Origin: Neodiprion pinetum
Taxonomy: Eukaryota; Arthropoda; Insecta; Hymenoptera; Diprionidae
Length of the DNA stretch: 64,000 bases
Direction: 5' to 3'
Assembly: GCF_021155775.2 (NCBI RefSeq)
Contig: NC_060238.1
Span: 9,038,001 to 9,102,000, forward strand
Shown here: positions 32,493-44,700 of the stretch, in pieces
Layout of the letters: every line of letters begins with the position of its first letter
Numbering within the stretch: the first letter of the stretch is position 1
Made by a program: the position numbers and the translations under genes
The notes under the pieces: model-generated
Database searches by the model: none
Seen by the model: the letters and a program-made list of their open reading frames with translations, nothing else
Told to the model about the DNA's origin: nothing

Positions 32493-35400
32493 CCGGGACA
32501 ATCTCTTGAAACTATACATATAACGCGCATGCGCCAAATAATTTAATCTCATTGGTCGGGGAAATCGCGCCGCGGTGATGTTTTCATCTGCTGAGCAAGG
32601 CGCCAACGTACACAAAATGAAACAAAAGCTGTAATTCTCTCGCGCGTAAAGCCGTGGATTGAGGTTATGCTGCTGTTTATTTTTACGTAGCGTAAATTGT
32701 CTAAGAAGAATAGTATCGTTCAGCAATACCGTGGTTGATTTCGGAAGATATTCAACCGACGCAATAAAGAATTTAACGGAAAAGCAAATATCAAATGATA
32801 CAGAAATTGGGTGTTATTTATTGAAAGAAGAAATCTGAAATTCAAAGTGAAATGTCATTAACAAGTGGGAGTCTGGACAAACAGAAGTAGGTAAGTAAAA
32901 ACAATGTTTATTGTGAACAGATTCTTTATTTACATAAAATTAAAAATAAATGAATGGTTGAGACCCAGTAGATATTTCCAGAGTAGATTCGTTACGGTGC
33001 AGTGCTCGAGAAGTCAGTAATTAGTGCCGATGAACATGAAATAAATAAAAGAAATGAGTGACAAGGAATAAAGAAATTATTCATCTTAAACACGAAGCTT
33101 AGGAGGACAAAGAGTAGCAATTAACAGAAAACGTACCCGACGCAATACTCACAAAAACCCTCGCCGACATCATTGATTAGTTGACAAAGTTTTTGCAGCT
33201 CCATTGTACAATAATCAATGTTCCGTTAACAAAGAGGGTTCACCAGATATCCAAGAATAAAAAGAGAAAAAGAACAACAGTTAATATTACAGTGTAAATC
33301 ATGCTATTAATGAAAAATTAGGAAACAAAACAATAACTTACAAGACAATCGTCCGATAACACTGGGAGACCAATCTCCACTCTTCTGATCACCCCTCGTC
33401 TGGCCATTGGTTGCCTTTCAAAAAGTGCTGCCTTTTTTTTTGCCTTCAAAAATACCGAAAGATCCTGTTTGATAATAATAGCTTCTAATATTTTCAGGTA
33501 CGAAATAATTCATTGTCAAAGCGGGACTAAATTTGTCAGGCATGGAAGCATGTAAGTAAATTTCCAATTACGTGATCTTTGACAATGACAATATTTTAAC
33601 ATGGATTCAATGATAAAATTCGTTTTTTTTCAGCAGGCTCGAAGTTTAAACTTTAATTAACACGAGGACAATTATGCCTTACCTGATGGTCAAAACGTTT
33701 AGGTGGCAAGGATCCTGGTTTCTCGAGCGGTGCAATCATTAGCACCATCGAACCTGGTTGTTTCGTCAGACATCAGGTGCCAGAGTGAATTTTATCAGGC
33801 CATCGCCACCTTCTTAACATCAGTTGAGGCAAAATTGAAGAGCGGGATATACCATAGATCATAATGGCTGAATATTCCATCATTTTACTTTGATCGAGCC
33901 AATAGCGATAAGTTTGTTACTTAACCGTTGCTGCCAATTCATTCTACCGAGGAATCATTCTGTGCACCATTGTAATTTAAGCATTATTATTGACCAGCAT
34001 TGTTTTTCAAACTTTATACCATTTGATTTGATATCTTATTTTGAAGCTTACTTTTACTCTCTTTGGCATTGAATTCAGATGAATAGTTTTTCAAGTCCTC
34101 AATTAGATTGTAGGGTTGAATTTTGCTAGGCAATCTGAATCAATCTAAATCTAGAACTGTTAAATAAGTTCAGTTAAAAATGTCTTTAAATTTAATCTTA
34201 GTTGACGGTGTCATCTGGCTAGCTAGTTGCACGATAACTTGAAACCAAATTCAATTTTACACTCTTTATAGGGTCCTACGCTAAGACTGAAAGCTTGTGA
34301 ATTTCCATGTACCGAAATTATTTCTGCATTTCATGTTAGCATTATCTGGAGCAAAAAAAATCCCATTTTGAGATTGAAAATGGAACCTGAAACACAGAGT
34401 TATTCAATAGCTCGAATTGAAAACCAAGAATTTTATAATGGTTTCTGCAACAAAGGGACTCTTTCCAAATATCCTTGTTAGAAGGTGATGTTCGGAGGAC
34501 TATGAACAAGATATTGTATCGGATTAAATTATTTGGAAAAAAATCTTCGTAAACTTTGTTAAAAATTAGATATTCATTTATTTTGATGGAACAAGGGACA
34601 CAATCTTTACATTACTTTAAAATTGACATTACTCTAAAACATGATTGTCCTTGAAGCTAATTGTGACATTGAGGCGCATTTTGAGAAACTTGATTTTCAA
34701 CTTGTGTCACAGGATGTGATTTACATTCCTGAGTTCTACGCTTTCGATTCGATTTTCTTTGTTTCGAACCGCACTAACATGAAATACAGAAATCATTTTA
34801 ATAAATCTAATGTTACTTGAATTTTTAATTTGAGTATTAGGTTCCCTTCATTTATTTAATCGAACATCATTGAAAATTTGCGAAATAAATTCTGATAATC
34901 ATTCGGAAATTTTAAATAGTAGTAGCAATAATTTGTTAATCAGAAAAAATACATTGACTATCGACTATTCGTAAATTTTGTTGAACTATTTTCAAGAAAA
35001 AAAAGATTCACAGTTCCGTTACAGATAGTGAGATATTTAAATTTCTTGAACCCTCGGTTTAATGTCTCATTTTCGAAAATGATAAAATTCAATATTACCG
35101 CCTGAAATCACAAAAGAGTGAGAAAGTTGCTTAGTTGCTTGAAAGTGGCGATGATCTTTGTACGTCTGACAAATTGAATGGGCAGATGACAGTGAATATC
35201 AGAGATGTAATTATTTTAGCCGTATCACCTGTTGATAGATAAAAATTCCATTGTTATTTCTAATGTACGAAATAATAAAAATGATCAAATAAAGTGTTCG
35301 CACCTACCTGCTGCCTTTCTTCCAAGCACCCAACATTTAAACAGATTTCTCATTTTAGTCGAATAAAGCCAATTTTCAAAGAGCATTAGCATCAACTTTC

Positions 35401-35570
35401 CGAGTCACTACCTCGACTGTTTAAGATTCTAACCTCAAAAATTCGTATGAACTACAACGCTGCCAGAAACAGAGTTTGACAGCTGAAACTCGGAGTGGTC
35501 AACTTGCCCGAGCAGCCGATAAAACTCGCGCATGCGCATTATATGTATAGTTTCAAGAGATTGTCCCGGT
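32493..35570. mobile_element. 3078-bp TIR element inserted in the Mutator-like relic
   Basis: About 42-bp terminal inverted repeats: the left starts CCGGGACAATCTCTTGAAAC (32493) and the right ends with its complement (35570); both continue through a GCGCATGCGC core. They are flanked by TA (32491-32492 and 35571-35572), possibly TATA. The transposase reading resumes right after. The interior (32570-35520) is AT-rich and has no transposase-like frame, so it is non-autonomous. TA duplication would suit Tc1/mariner-like mobilisation, but the tips do not let me name a superfamily. Confidence 0.75.
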
Positions 35571-35572
35571 AT

Positions 35573-36130
35573 ATTATCAAATGCTTGACTGACAGCGATC
35601 CTCAGTACTATAACTGCCCCACTAGTGCGAATAGTTGATGTACGTGGCGACAAACAGAAGTCGCAGGCTTTTTGGATTTATATACTCACAAGCCTGCACT
35701 CAATGCATCTGCAGCAAAAGCAATTAGACTGGTACATGAAACCCTTAGTAGCGACATATTATTAGAGAAGTGTTTAGGAGGCTTTACCCAAAATAATAAT
35801 GAGAATTTGAACACGAAAATTTGGAAAATCACACCAAAAATATCATTTAGCGGAAACGTGTTTGTTGAAATTGCTACATACATTTCCGCTAGTATATTCA
35901 ACGATAAGGCAAACACTTTTCTTCAAATCCTGCAACAGCTCAATGTCGTTATAGAATCAAATGCAGTAGCAGCTTGCGAAGCACCGGACGACACACGTTT
36001 GTCTGTTTCACGCATCCGAGCTGAAAATGCAACAAAAGAGGCTAGAGTTGCCGGAAGAAATTAAAAAAAGGATGCTGAGGATACTGTCAATGCCGAAGAA
36101 GGCGCTTCATATAGCGCAGGCTTGTACTGA
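35573..36130 (+). pseudogene. Mutator-like transposase relic 2, 3' part
   Basis: It continues relic 2: SDPQYYNCPTSANS, then a TGA where relatives have Trp, CTWRQTEVAG, YTHKPALNASAAKAIRL, LLEKCLGGFTQNNNENLNT and a C-terminal basic stretch (RIRAENATKEARVAGRN) ending about 36060, with a last piece in another frame. The GGFTQNNNE.LN block is diagnostic for the family. Confidence 0.7.
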
Positions 36131-36721
36131 AGTAAATGAAGTCAAATATATCGCAGACAGGGCATGCCAATTTCAATTGCAAACTTTGAAGCCGTTTTCT
36201 CACAAATTACATTTTTTGACCTCGTGTACGTCATAACTCACGAACCGAGGTTCAGAACGCTTTCCAATTTATACAGTCACTTTCTCATACCATACCCTTG
36301 GATGTGAACTACCGATGATAAAGAATGTACGACTCAATTTTTGTTTCTTAAATAATATGTTCCTAAAAATTGAGGTCAATAGTTTGATGGTCCCAACTTC
36401 TACGATTTTTTTTTTTCAACTGCATTGTTTGTTCACATCAAAGATACACCTATGACGATGAATAAAAACTTTTTTTTTCAGATTCTCCGATCGACTGTAG
36501 TGATTTACACCACCCACGCGTACGTGGAACACCGCGGCTCAATTACGAGCGAATAACTCCGCCATTTTGGGACATTTAAGAGGTTTTTTTTTTTTTTTTT
36601 TGACAAAACACTTGGACACATAAGAAAATTTTACAAATAAAAACTTCGCCAATATATCTATTACTTTTCCTAAAATCGCTCTTCAAGTAATGCTTCTGAA
36701 TTTCACGAAATGAATGTATAT
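36131..36721. other. spacer with T-runs before the foldback element
   Basis: No gene. Homopolymer T runs occur at about 36410, 36470 and 36580. It ends in ATAT (36718-36721), the apparent target duplication of the foldback element. Confidence 0.4.
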
Positions 36722-38271
36722 GGGGCATTCCATGCCAAATCACCGAGGTTTCGGCCCGACCCCCTTTGATTTCGTTGAAAATTTTTTATCATTTTCTACC
36801 CTACCAAAGACATTTTTCTGAATTTTTTCAGATTTTTTTACCCAACCCAAAAAAAATTACGAATGTTTGGAAAAAACCGCTCTTTTTTTTTTAAATGCTA
36901 GAACTTTTTCAAAAATTGACCGTTTGGGACCTTTTTTTTTAAAAAAATTTTGTTTTCAAATGCAGTTTTCAGAAAAAAATATAAAAAATTTTGCAGATGT
37001 CAGGATCTATGAAATATTTCAATATTTAAAAAAAAAACGTTTTTTTTTCGAAGTCCGAAACCTTGGATTCTCAATTTTTTTGTCTTAAAAAAAACTTCAA
37101 CTAAGACAGTATTTAACCCCCCTATTTAGATTTTGTGCCGACTTATCTTTCTATTTTTTTTTTTCGATTGAAAAAAAAAATTCTAAAATTAGGTCATTTT
37201 ACATAACTTTGAGTTAAAATTTTTTTGGATTGTTTTTAAAATCTGAGAAATTGAAAAAAATTGTCTAAAAACAATCGTTAAGTGCATCTGCGCAAGTATT
37301 AAATTATTTTTAACAGCTTAAAATATTTTATTAACATATAGTGTTATTAATTTTTCTCTATCTATTCAGTTTTGTTTTCCCCGCGTGATGATGAGTAAAA
37401 TTTTAAATTTTCAAATAAGAAATTTTTTACCAACTGCTCATATCGCCAATAAACAATTCAACACCGATAATGAAGGTAACTTCTAATTTTTTCTTAATCA
37501 TTTTAAGGCTATGTTTTCTGAACGATGTCAGTGTTTTTCTTGCAACTCGTTGACAAGTTCGTTCTCTAATGTGTATCAAGTATTGATAAGCTAATTGTCA
37601 TTCAATAAAAATTATTTTAAGTTAATTTCTTGATTATCAATAATTAAAATGCCGAAATTTTTTAATCGTTGCTGTAATCCAATGAATCGTGATAAACATA
37701 ATAAGACAAGATCTCTACGAAGTCTGCCTGAGTATTTGGCTATTCATTTCCATCTATCAACTGATGACCGTGTATGCAGTTCATGTCATAAGGAATTACT
37801 AAAGCAAATGTACAAAATTTCAATCGAAAAAAAAAAATAGAAAGAAAAGTCGGCACAAAATCTAAATAGGGGGGTTAAATACTGTCTTAGTTGAAGTTTT
37901 TTTTTAGACAAAAAAATTGAGAATCAAAGGTTTCGGACTTCGAAAAAAAAACGTTTTTTTTTATTAAATATTGAAATATTTCATAGATCCTGACATCTGC
38001 AAAATTTTTTGTATTTTTTTCTGAAAACTGCATTTAAAAACAAAATTTAAAAAAAAAAAAAGGTCCCAAACGGTTAATTTTTGAAAAAGTTCTAGCATTT
38101 AAAAAAAAAAAGAGCGGTTTTTTCCAAAAATTCGTATTTTTTTTGGGTTGGGTAAAAAAATCTGAAAAAATTCAGAAAAATGTCTTTGGTAGGGTAGAAA
38201 ATAATAAAAAATTTTCAGCGAAATCGAAGGGGGTCGGGCCGAAACCTCGGTGATTTGGCATGGAATGCCCC
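36722..38271. mobile_element. 1550-bp foldback element with about 450-bp inverted arms
   Basis: The left tip GGGGCATTCCATGCC (36722) and right tip GGCATGGAATGCCCC (38271) open inverted arms of roughly 450 bp (to about 37190 and from about 37810). Both contain CGGGCCGAAACCTCGG-type sequence, AAGACATTTTTCTGA, AGAGCGGTTTTTTCC (orientation reversed) and AATAGGGGGGTTAAATACTG. It is flanked by ATAT at 36718-36721 and 38272-38275. The interior carries one small ORF (37649-37840). Tip and 4-bp A/T duplication resemble the element at 49369-51506. Confidence 0.85.
37649..37840 (+). CDS. 63-codon Cys-rich ORF inside the foldback element
   Basis: From a true ATG: MPKFFNRCCNPMNRDKHNKT, LRSLPEYLAIHFHLSTDDRV, CSSCHKELLKQMYK, then a Lys-rich end and TAG. 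The CC...H...C-x2-C-H spacing suggests a small zinc-binding domain. Comparable short modules occur at the N-terminus of proteins linked to mobile elements, but I cannot name a family. It lies between the inverted arms, the only coding-looking part of the element, and may be the remains of a transposase exon or a DNA-binding domain. Confidence 0.4.
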   Translation: MPKFFNRCCNPMNRDKHNKTRSLRSLPEYLAIHFHLSTDDRVCSSCHKELLKQMYKISIEKKK

Positions 38272-40319
38272 ATATGTATACCCCCTTAAGGCGCTAACCG
38301 CGACGCATCTGAAACTCAAGGATTACTCGAGCAAAACCTAAGATTGAAAATCGTCTGACTAAACTAAGCGCTAAGTCACAACAATACGCGACCTACACAA
38401 GAGGTGACACATTCCAAATACGCTGACTCGACTAGACTTTGTGCAGCGGAATTCGGTTGCACAAAATATACCATAAAAATTTGTTCAATATCAATCGAAG
38501 CGTTCGAGAGAACAGAAAGTGGAAGTGGTCTAGATCAGGGGGACCGGATCAGAGCCACGAGAACAAAGCTATCCATTTGTATTTGCTTGAAAACTGTAAC
38601 TATGCAATCCAGTTCCCGAACGCTGCCTTGCTATCAGAGCCAGTTGTCTACGCTAGAGTTCAGTCCAAAAGCGTCTCTCGGCAAGACCACATCTTACCAG
38701 CGAACAAATCTCAAGTGCGATTATCAGTAGTGTTGTATCGAATCATCATTAATTTGAGGTTTGCCAAGCAAATAGAGTTATACGTATAAGAGTTCATCTA
38801 ATCATTTAAAATCTGTATTTCCGTCCAGTAAAGTGTCCCCCTAGTAACATTATCGTTAGAAGTAAATTCTCTGAATTATCGCAGTGAGCGTATCTACTAT
38901 GAGAAAATCAACTTCCATAAAGCCCGTTTTATCTATTACCTTGTCCGGGTCCTCCACCAAGCTTCCTTGTGGATTTTCTAGAACTTTATCACCTTGAGAA
39001 AATCAACTTTTACACGGTTTGGATACGAGGCAATCAATATTCACAAGGCTGGCATTGTTTATCACCTGTTCAAGTTTTATTGACAAGTTACATTGCTGAA
39101 TTTCGAGAAGCTTATCTATACGATCGATCGTATCTATCTTATATCATTTATCCCTCCTGTACCTGTTATCTGTATAAATGATCAAACACCTAAAATACGA
39201 GTAAAGGTACAATCAACAATGTTTCTGCGTTTATCTTTCTTACATATTTTGTATTCCTTCTGAGTCAGGTGATCAAATAAAATGTGATTCCAAAATAAAC
39301 CGTAAATCGATTTCAAATATCTGCACAATTGAAAGCTACTCTACGCGTTATCGCAAAAACTCAAGCTACGGCTATCAAACAAGGAAATCAGCAAACGAAT
39401 TTCAAGCACCTTGATAACGTGAAGTTAAAATGGTTGACCGTTGATTGGTGTGTCAATCTAAACCTCTCGCGAAATTTATTCGCAGGTAATTGATAGCGCT
39501 TACCGTGATGAAGCCACACCAAAAAGCTTCCAACTATGTAGTCGGACATCACAAGCCTCTTCTTCGGATCAGAAAAAAAGAAGAAAAAGAACATCTCTCA
39601 CAATAAGCTGCCTCTCGCTACACTCCTCTCTACCGATACTATTGTAAATCTTTCAAATCTTTTCCAAGATCGTCAGGACTCAAGTGACGGGCTCCGCTAC
39701 GCGAAGCAAAAATAGGCGCTACCAGTCGCGAAAAAATTCCCAGATCTTATTGGTTCTCGGATTAAGAAATTTATAAAGTCTAGCTTATTGCCGATGTTGA
39801 TTTTCGCAATCGAGGAACGCTGATTGGCTGCCGGGCTCACCGGTGCTCCACCATTCGGCAGTGGCGTGGTGATGGCTTTGCGAGATTATACAATCCTAGT
39901 ATTATGCGGAGAGGCTACGTCTCGCTGGCTAACAACGGGAATCTCGCCCGCCCCGGTTTCCGTCACAGCAGAGCTCTCGTTGGCACTCCCTCCGTAGCAT
40001 TGCGTGAGGCCGTCCGTCCGCGATGTATGCCAGCTCTTGTCTTTCCTTGTTCTTAAATCTTCGCTAGTATTGTCACAAAATGTTGCTAAATTCGCCGCTG
40101 GTTCCCTGCCTGCTGTCGCACATACTTGAAACAAAATAAACAAAAATCCTGAAATATTCTTTTCGCTAGTCTGTAACAAATGCCCTTTCAGAGTTTTGGA
40201 TGCGTGAGCCTTGTCTTGGTGCTCTTTTCACTAATATTGACGACTTTTATAGCGCGATTTTACTTTCGGGTTCCGTTCGGGGAATCGTTGGTAACACGCA
40301 TTAAAAATGCCACGTTACA
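38272..40319 (-). other. LTR-like sequence on the minus strand (ends at 40319), boundaries unsure
   Basis: On the minus strand 40319 starts TGTAACGTGGCATTTTT, the same start as the plus-strand LTR-like sequence at 42321. A TATA box (TATAAAAG, minus strand) sits at 40244-40251, and a GTGAGCC/ACGCATCC block follows about 120 bp inside, as in the other copy. No gag or pol frame is present, so this would be a solo LTR or fragment; the left limit is unknown. A roughly 55-bp segment (AATCGTCTGACTAAACT..) near 38350 recurs near 40404 in the same orientation. Confidence 0.4.
40244..40251 (-). promoter_or_regulatory. TATA box (TATAAAAG) in the LTR-like sequence
   Basis: TATAAAAG on the minus strand about 70 bp inside the TGTAACG tip, a position expected for an LTR promoter. 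Confidence 0.4.
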
Positions 40320-41131
40320 ATACATAACTAACAACTTTCAAAGTGTTTATAAATGAGTAATAACTTATTTAATTAAAATATAATTCGTCACGTGAAATGC
40401 ACAATCGTCTGACTAAACTGAGCGCTCACTCACAGCTATACGCGACCTAAAAATTTTTGTGGCACGAAATATGTTACTCTCTATGGATGAGTTGATATTA
40501 CTTACTCTCTATGCTCTATTACACACAAAAATTAGTCATGTTTTTCAGTATCATTGCCATATACTATAAATTATCTTGAAAACCGATAGTGGTTTTCGGG
40601 GATATCACAAATACTTAGCGTTTGCCAGGTTGTTTTACGATTTACTCTCACAATCAAGTTCCATTTTGTACTTTAAAAATGTGTCTGTAATCAATTTTGC
40701 TTTATCTATAGCCGTTATCGCAGCGGTCATGCCAAATGTATCCACGATGCTGAAAATTGGACGTTTCGTCATGGTTTCCTCTTTGTAAAACGTGGCAAAC
40801 TCAAATTACACTAACCGGTATCCCTATCATGTACGTCATTCCCAGCATGATCCAGATTTTTCCATAAACATCATGCTCATTCGAATATAAAGGATTGAAT
40901 ATAGTATTATTTATTGTATTAGCGATGGAAACGTAGAGTCAAAAAGTTATGTATTTATCAGTATAACAGATTGTTTGCCATCAAGAATACGAATGAGTAC
41001 TTTCGAAATTACGGTGAACGAAAAAAATGTTAATTATGCGAATTATTCTGTCAGAGCAAAGTTAGAATTAAACATGGTACGATAAGAAGACGAACACGTT
41101 GATGGTAGAAATATATACAAGTATTGCTAAC
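40320..41131. other. dynein intron segment with one small minus-strand ORF
   Basis: A minus-strand ORF (ATG 40772 to TAA 40635, 45 codons) reads MTKRPIFSIVDTFGMTAAIT then AIDKAKLITD. It has no match I know, no clear splice sites, and may be chance. The rest is AT-rich intron. Confidence 0.25.
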
Positions 41132-41356
41132 CTATTAAATTCATCAAAGCAGCCCCAAGCTCCTGTTTGGGAAAGTCCAGAAAATTGTCGACCCATGCTC
41201 TTATAATCCAAGCCTTCAGAGCAGTTTTGTACGATTACATTGAATCCCAAAGCCTTACCCAAGTCCTTCACTGTTTCAGTTTTCCCGGTTCCTGCCGGCC
41301 CTTTTGGACTGCCTCCTCGATGAAGATGCAGTGCAGTTGTCAAGGTTATGTAACAA
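41132..41356 (-). CDS. DNAH2: axonemal dynein heavy chain exon (DNAH2-like), AAA1 P-loop
   Basis: A 225-bp exon with acceptor CTCTGTAG before 41356 and donor GTTAGC after 41132. It reads CYITLTTALHLHRGGSPK, then the AAA1 Walker A GPAGTGKT, TETVKDLGKALGFNVIV, NCSEGLDYKSMGRQFSGL and TGAWGCFDEFNR with Walker B, ending two bases into the Arg codon. AAA1 is the principal ATP-hydrolysing site of dynein. Phase matches both neighbours (one base in, two out). The Walker residues are intact, as expected of a working gene. Confidence 0.95.
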
Positions 41357-41534
41357 CTACAGAGTCAATGAAAGGTTTCACTAAAATTTGTGATGCGAGA
41401 TTTTCAGATTTATAAATTTCTTCATTTCTTTCTTGATTTATCGGGGGTCTATAAGACCTTCCTCTTACTCTTTATTTTCCCACTCAGATTTACTGCAGAA
41501 AAATCAACAAAACGTAGTTAAAAGTTTTAATTAC

Positions 41535-41697
41535 CGATCAGTTAACGGAGTGATGACAAGACGTTCGGAATTTCCGAGATATTCGTATCCGTAAACGAAA
41601 AATGTGTTCGTCTGCCGAACTATGCAATCATCAATATCTCGGTCCCAGTGAAAACGTAGTTGAGAGAGCCATTCAAATGCGGAGACATCCATGCAGT
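41535..41697 (-). CDS. DNAH2: axonemal dynein heavy chain exon (DNAH2-like), linker/AAA1 start
   Basis: A 163-bp exon with acceptor AATTTTTACAG before 41697 and donor GTAATT after 41535. It reads DCMDVSAFEWLSQLRFHWD, DCIVRQTNTFFVYGYEYLG and NSERLVITPLTD, the conserved dynein segment just before AAA1. A 178-bp intron separates it from the P-loop exon. Earlier exons (tail and linker) were not found to the right, so the next upstream intron is large or the rest lies outside. Confidence 0.9.
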
Positions 41698-42320
41698 CTG
41701 TAAAAATTGTACATAATTAGACTCTAAAGGTGTCCGTTCATCTTAATGATCGAATCACTGACAGTGAATTTTTGTCCGATTGTCTTTAAATTTTGTGACA
41801 ATATAGAGAATTCGTTTATCGATTCGACTTCGTGGCTAGATTTTTAATTTCATCCCAAATTTATTTTAATAAAGTTTTTTTCCAGCAACTTTATGGTCGT
41901 CAAATGAAATTTTTTGTTCACAATCGTATATATTTATATGATTTGTTTTTAACATTTGGGGTACGAGCTCGAACCAGAAAAGGTGGTCTTATCTCAACAA
42001 AATGTTCTATCTATCACAAGTTAAACAGTGATGTCAGGAGATGCGTTACCGCAAACTCCCTCGAGTTCGGAGTCCTTCGCTACTTACACGCGCCATGCCG
42101 CAATTTTGTAATTAATTTCAATAAAAATATTCTGAAATGTTCTCGAAACTTTAGATAATGAAGTGCCCAAAATCAAACTGCTATAAGTGTTTTTATTTTT
42201 AAAAAAATTTTTGAAACTCCTAAGAAGAGGTATGATTTAAGTGCGTCCAAGCTCTACTCTCCGCCCTTAATAATAATTTTTTCGGCTGATTGGCTGAATT
42301 CTTATGAGTCAAGTATGCCC
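41698..42320. other. intron upstream of the first visible dynein exon
   Basis: AT-rich, no gene or repeat recognised. It ends at the TGTAACG tip of an LTR-like sequence. Confidence 0.4.
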
Positions 42321-44700
42321 TGTAACGTGGCATTTTTGATGCCCGTTACAAGGAGCTCCTTGAACCCTGGGCGGAACCAAAAATTTAGGAATTTCCGAAA
42401 TTGAGTCGCGAAGTTGTTGAAAAAGAGCGCCAGGACTAGAGTCACGCATCCGAAACTACGAGAGGGGACACCTTAGCGACTAGCGTAAGATATTTCAGGT
42501 TTTTTTTGTTCTTTTATTTTTCGAGCTACAACGGCATCAGGCAAGAAGTCAACACCGAATTCGAGGAAATTGCGAAGTGGCGGACTAGCGACAATTGCGA
42601 AGGAAGGATGTCGAGGCTGCGGAGGGGGAGCCGACGCAGATCCCCGCATCGCGGGAATCCAAGGTGAACGCGATTCCCGCTGGCGGCCGGCGCGCCGCAG
42701 CCTCTCCCCCCTTCGCCCCGCCAACAATTGACCGGCGAACTTGCGACGGACCGACTAGTGACGAGGGAGCACCACGCTCACCGCCAAGACGTCATGGAGC
42801 TGCGCGGAGGACGAGATTGCGACCTAGCTTTAAGTTCTGCGCAGCGATGCTATCGAAGGTGCGCGTCGAGTTGCGATCGACGAAATCGATGACGGATCGA
42901 TTATTGCGTATTCTTGTGGGTATGACGTCACGTATGGGATAGCGTATCGAGATCCGTGTTGCGGCAGATCGTAGGTTTTTGAAACCACTCTAATTCTGGC
43001 GGTCGTGATTAGTAGTCACGTTTTGGGGGAGTTTCGCGAAGCAATGGAGTCGCCCAAAAATCGCGAGGGGAATGAAAAGGGGGTTGCAAGGATGTAGAAG
43101 GTAAGCGCTGCTTCTATCCCCGCGATTGAATTTCGAGCATAATTGCGAAAAGGCTTGCCGAGTAACGGATAGCCGTTTTGGATTTGCGTTGTAGAGAAGT
43201 ACTCGAAATTCTTTTGCCGATTCTTTTGCTTGATGACCGTAGCCTGAGTACGCGGGTTAGAGTAAAGTAAATTTTGAGTTTCTGAAAAAGTTGAGTAGAG
43301 TCACGGGTTTTAGTTGAATCTTTCTCGTTAGTGAAATCAAGTATAGCCGAATTTCGCCGTACCGGGTCGAGCCGCGTTATCGTTTTTTTTAGAGTCACCT
43401 CTCGAGTAGGTCGGGAAGTACCGAATTGGAGTGCTCGGATTAGCGGGTAACGTTTTGGGGGATTTTGAAAAGAAATAAGTTCGGATGCGTTGCGATTGCG
43501 TATAGTTTAGGTTACGTTTAGTTGCGCCTGCATTGAGTTCCGTACCCGTCATTTAAGATAATGTAGATTGAGTTGCGTTACTTTGAGCTTGCGTTTAGTT
43601 GAAGTTAAATGTAGTGGTGCTTGCGCTTAGTTAAGTTTACGTTTAGTTAAGATAGTGTTTAGTCGAGGTTAGGTGATGTATAGTCGAAATTGCCGTTGCG
43701 TTGAGCAGCAGTTGAGACGAGAAGTTTGAGCATTGCGTTTTAGTTGCGTTTAAAATATAGTAACGTTTGCGGATTCGTTTAGATTTAGGGCAGCTGGTGG
43801 TAGCGTCGAAGCTCCGAGTCGGGTAAGATCTCGAGTGAGATTGAGGACGCCATCTGTTTGGTATCCCGACGGCATACCATCAAGAAAGTAGTTTTAGTTT
43901 CGGTTCCGAGCAATTATCGCTGTGGAGAAGAAATGGCGAATTTGCAAATTGAGAATAGCGTATCGAGATCTTGTGATTGTTAAGTGACATTTTAGTTGGG
44001 GAGCCGCGAGCTCAGTAGAGTAAGGAATAGTGTAGGTTACGTGTAACTTTTTGTTCATTTTTAGAATCGCGACGAGCGACTTTTGGTTTATTTTTTTTTT
44101 TTGTTTTTGTATCACCGCTATTGTGAAATATAAGATTCTATTTTACTTCTTTTGTTAAGTAGCGTATGGTTTTAGAGTGTCTCTCTCTCTCCAAAAATTA
44201 CCCCTTCCCTCTCCGCGATACTGAGCTACCGAGCATATTGCCGAGGTATAGCGCATTAACGATTTCGAGACGTGTAAGTCACGCCAGGCGCCCAACAAAA
44301 CTTCGCAATATTGTTTTTAGATCCAGGGTACATCGTGGACGCCGAATTATTGTGCACGCGGTAAGTTCTCGGTCATTTTCTCCGAGTGACCGAGGAGCGG
44401 GAAAAATCCACGTCACAGCCCATAATATAATATCCCTCATCCAATTCATATTTTGTGCATTTCTCACTTATTGATGATTAGTTCGCTTTTCGGTAATAGT
44501 TCAAGCAAATAAGATTTCCATGAATAGTAATACCTAAATTTAATTTAATAAAATCGACAACTCGTAATTCGTTATATTGAGAGAAGTTCAGATTAGCGTG
44601 AGAGAATTTGCTATTGTGATCGTAAATAAAGCATCTTGATACAGTACTTATTATTTTGTTTTATTTCATGTAGTAAGCACTGTCCGTCATTAATCTGACA
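42321..44700 (+). repeat. long LTR-like sequence (plus strand), possibly solo
   Basis: It starts TGTAACGTGGCATTTTTGATGC, shares its 5' part with the minus-strand copy at 40319 (GTCACGCATCC and neighbours), and could end at TCTGACA near 44700 after AATAAAGC at about 44626. Inside are a GC-rich block (42590-42860), a G/T-skewed block rich in GTTTAGTT words (about 43490-43790) and a CTCTCTCT run. No gag or pol motifs. A long LTR of a gypsy-type element is likely, but no clean target duplication was found, so the limits are provisional. Confidence 0.4.

Noticed and set aside
42473..42942. GC-rich ORFs on both strands
   Set aside because: Overlapping antisense frames in a GC-rich part of the LTR-like sequence, with no recognisable motif; composition effect.
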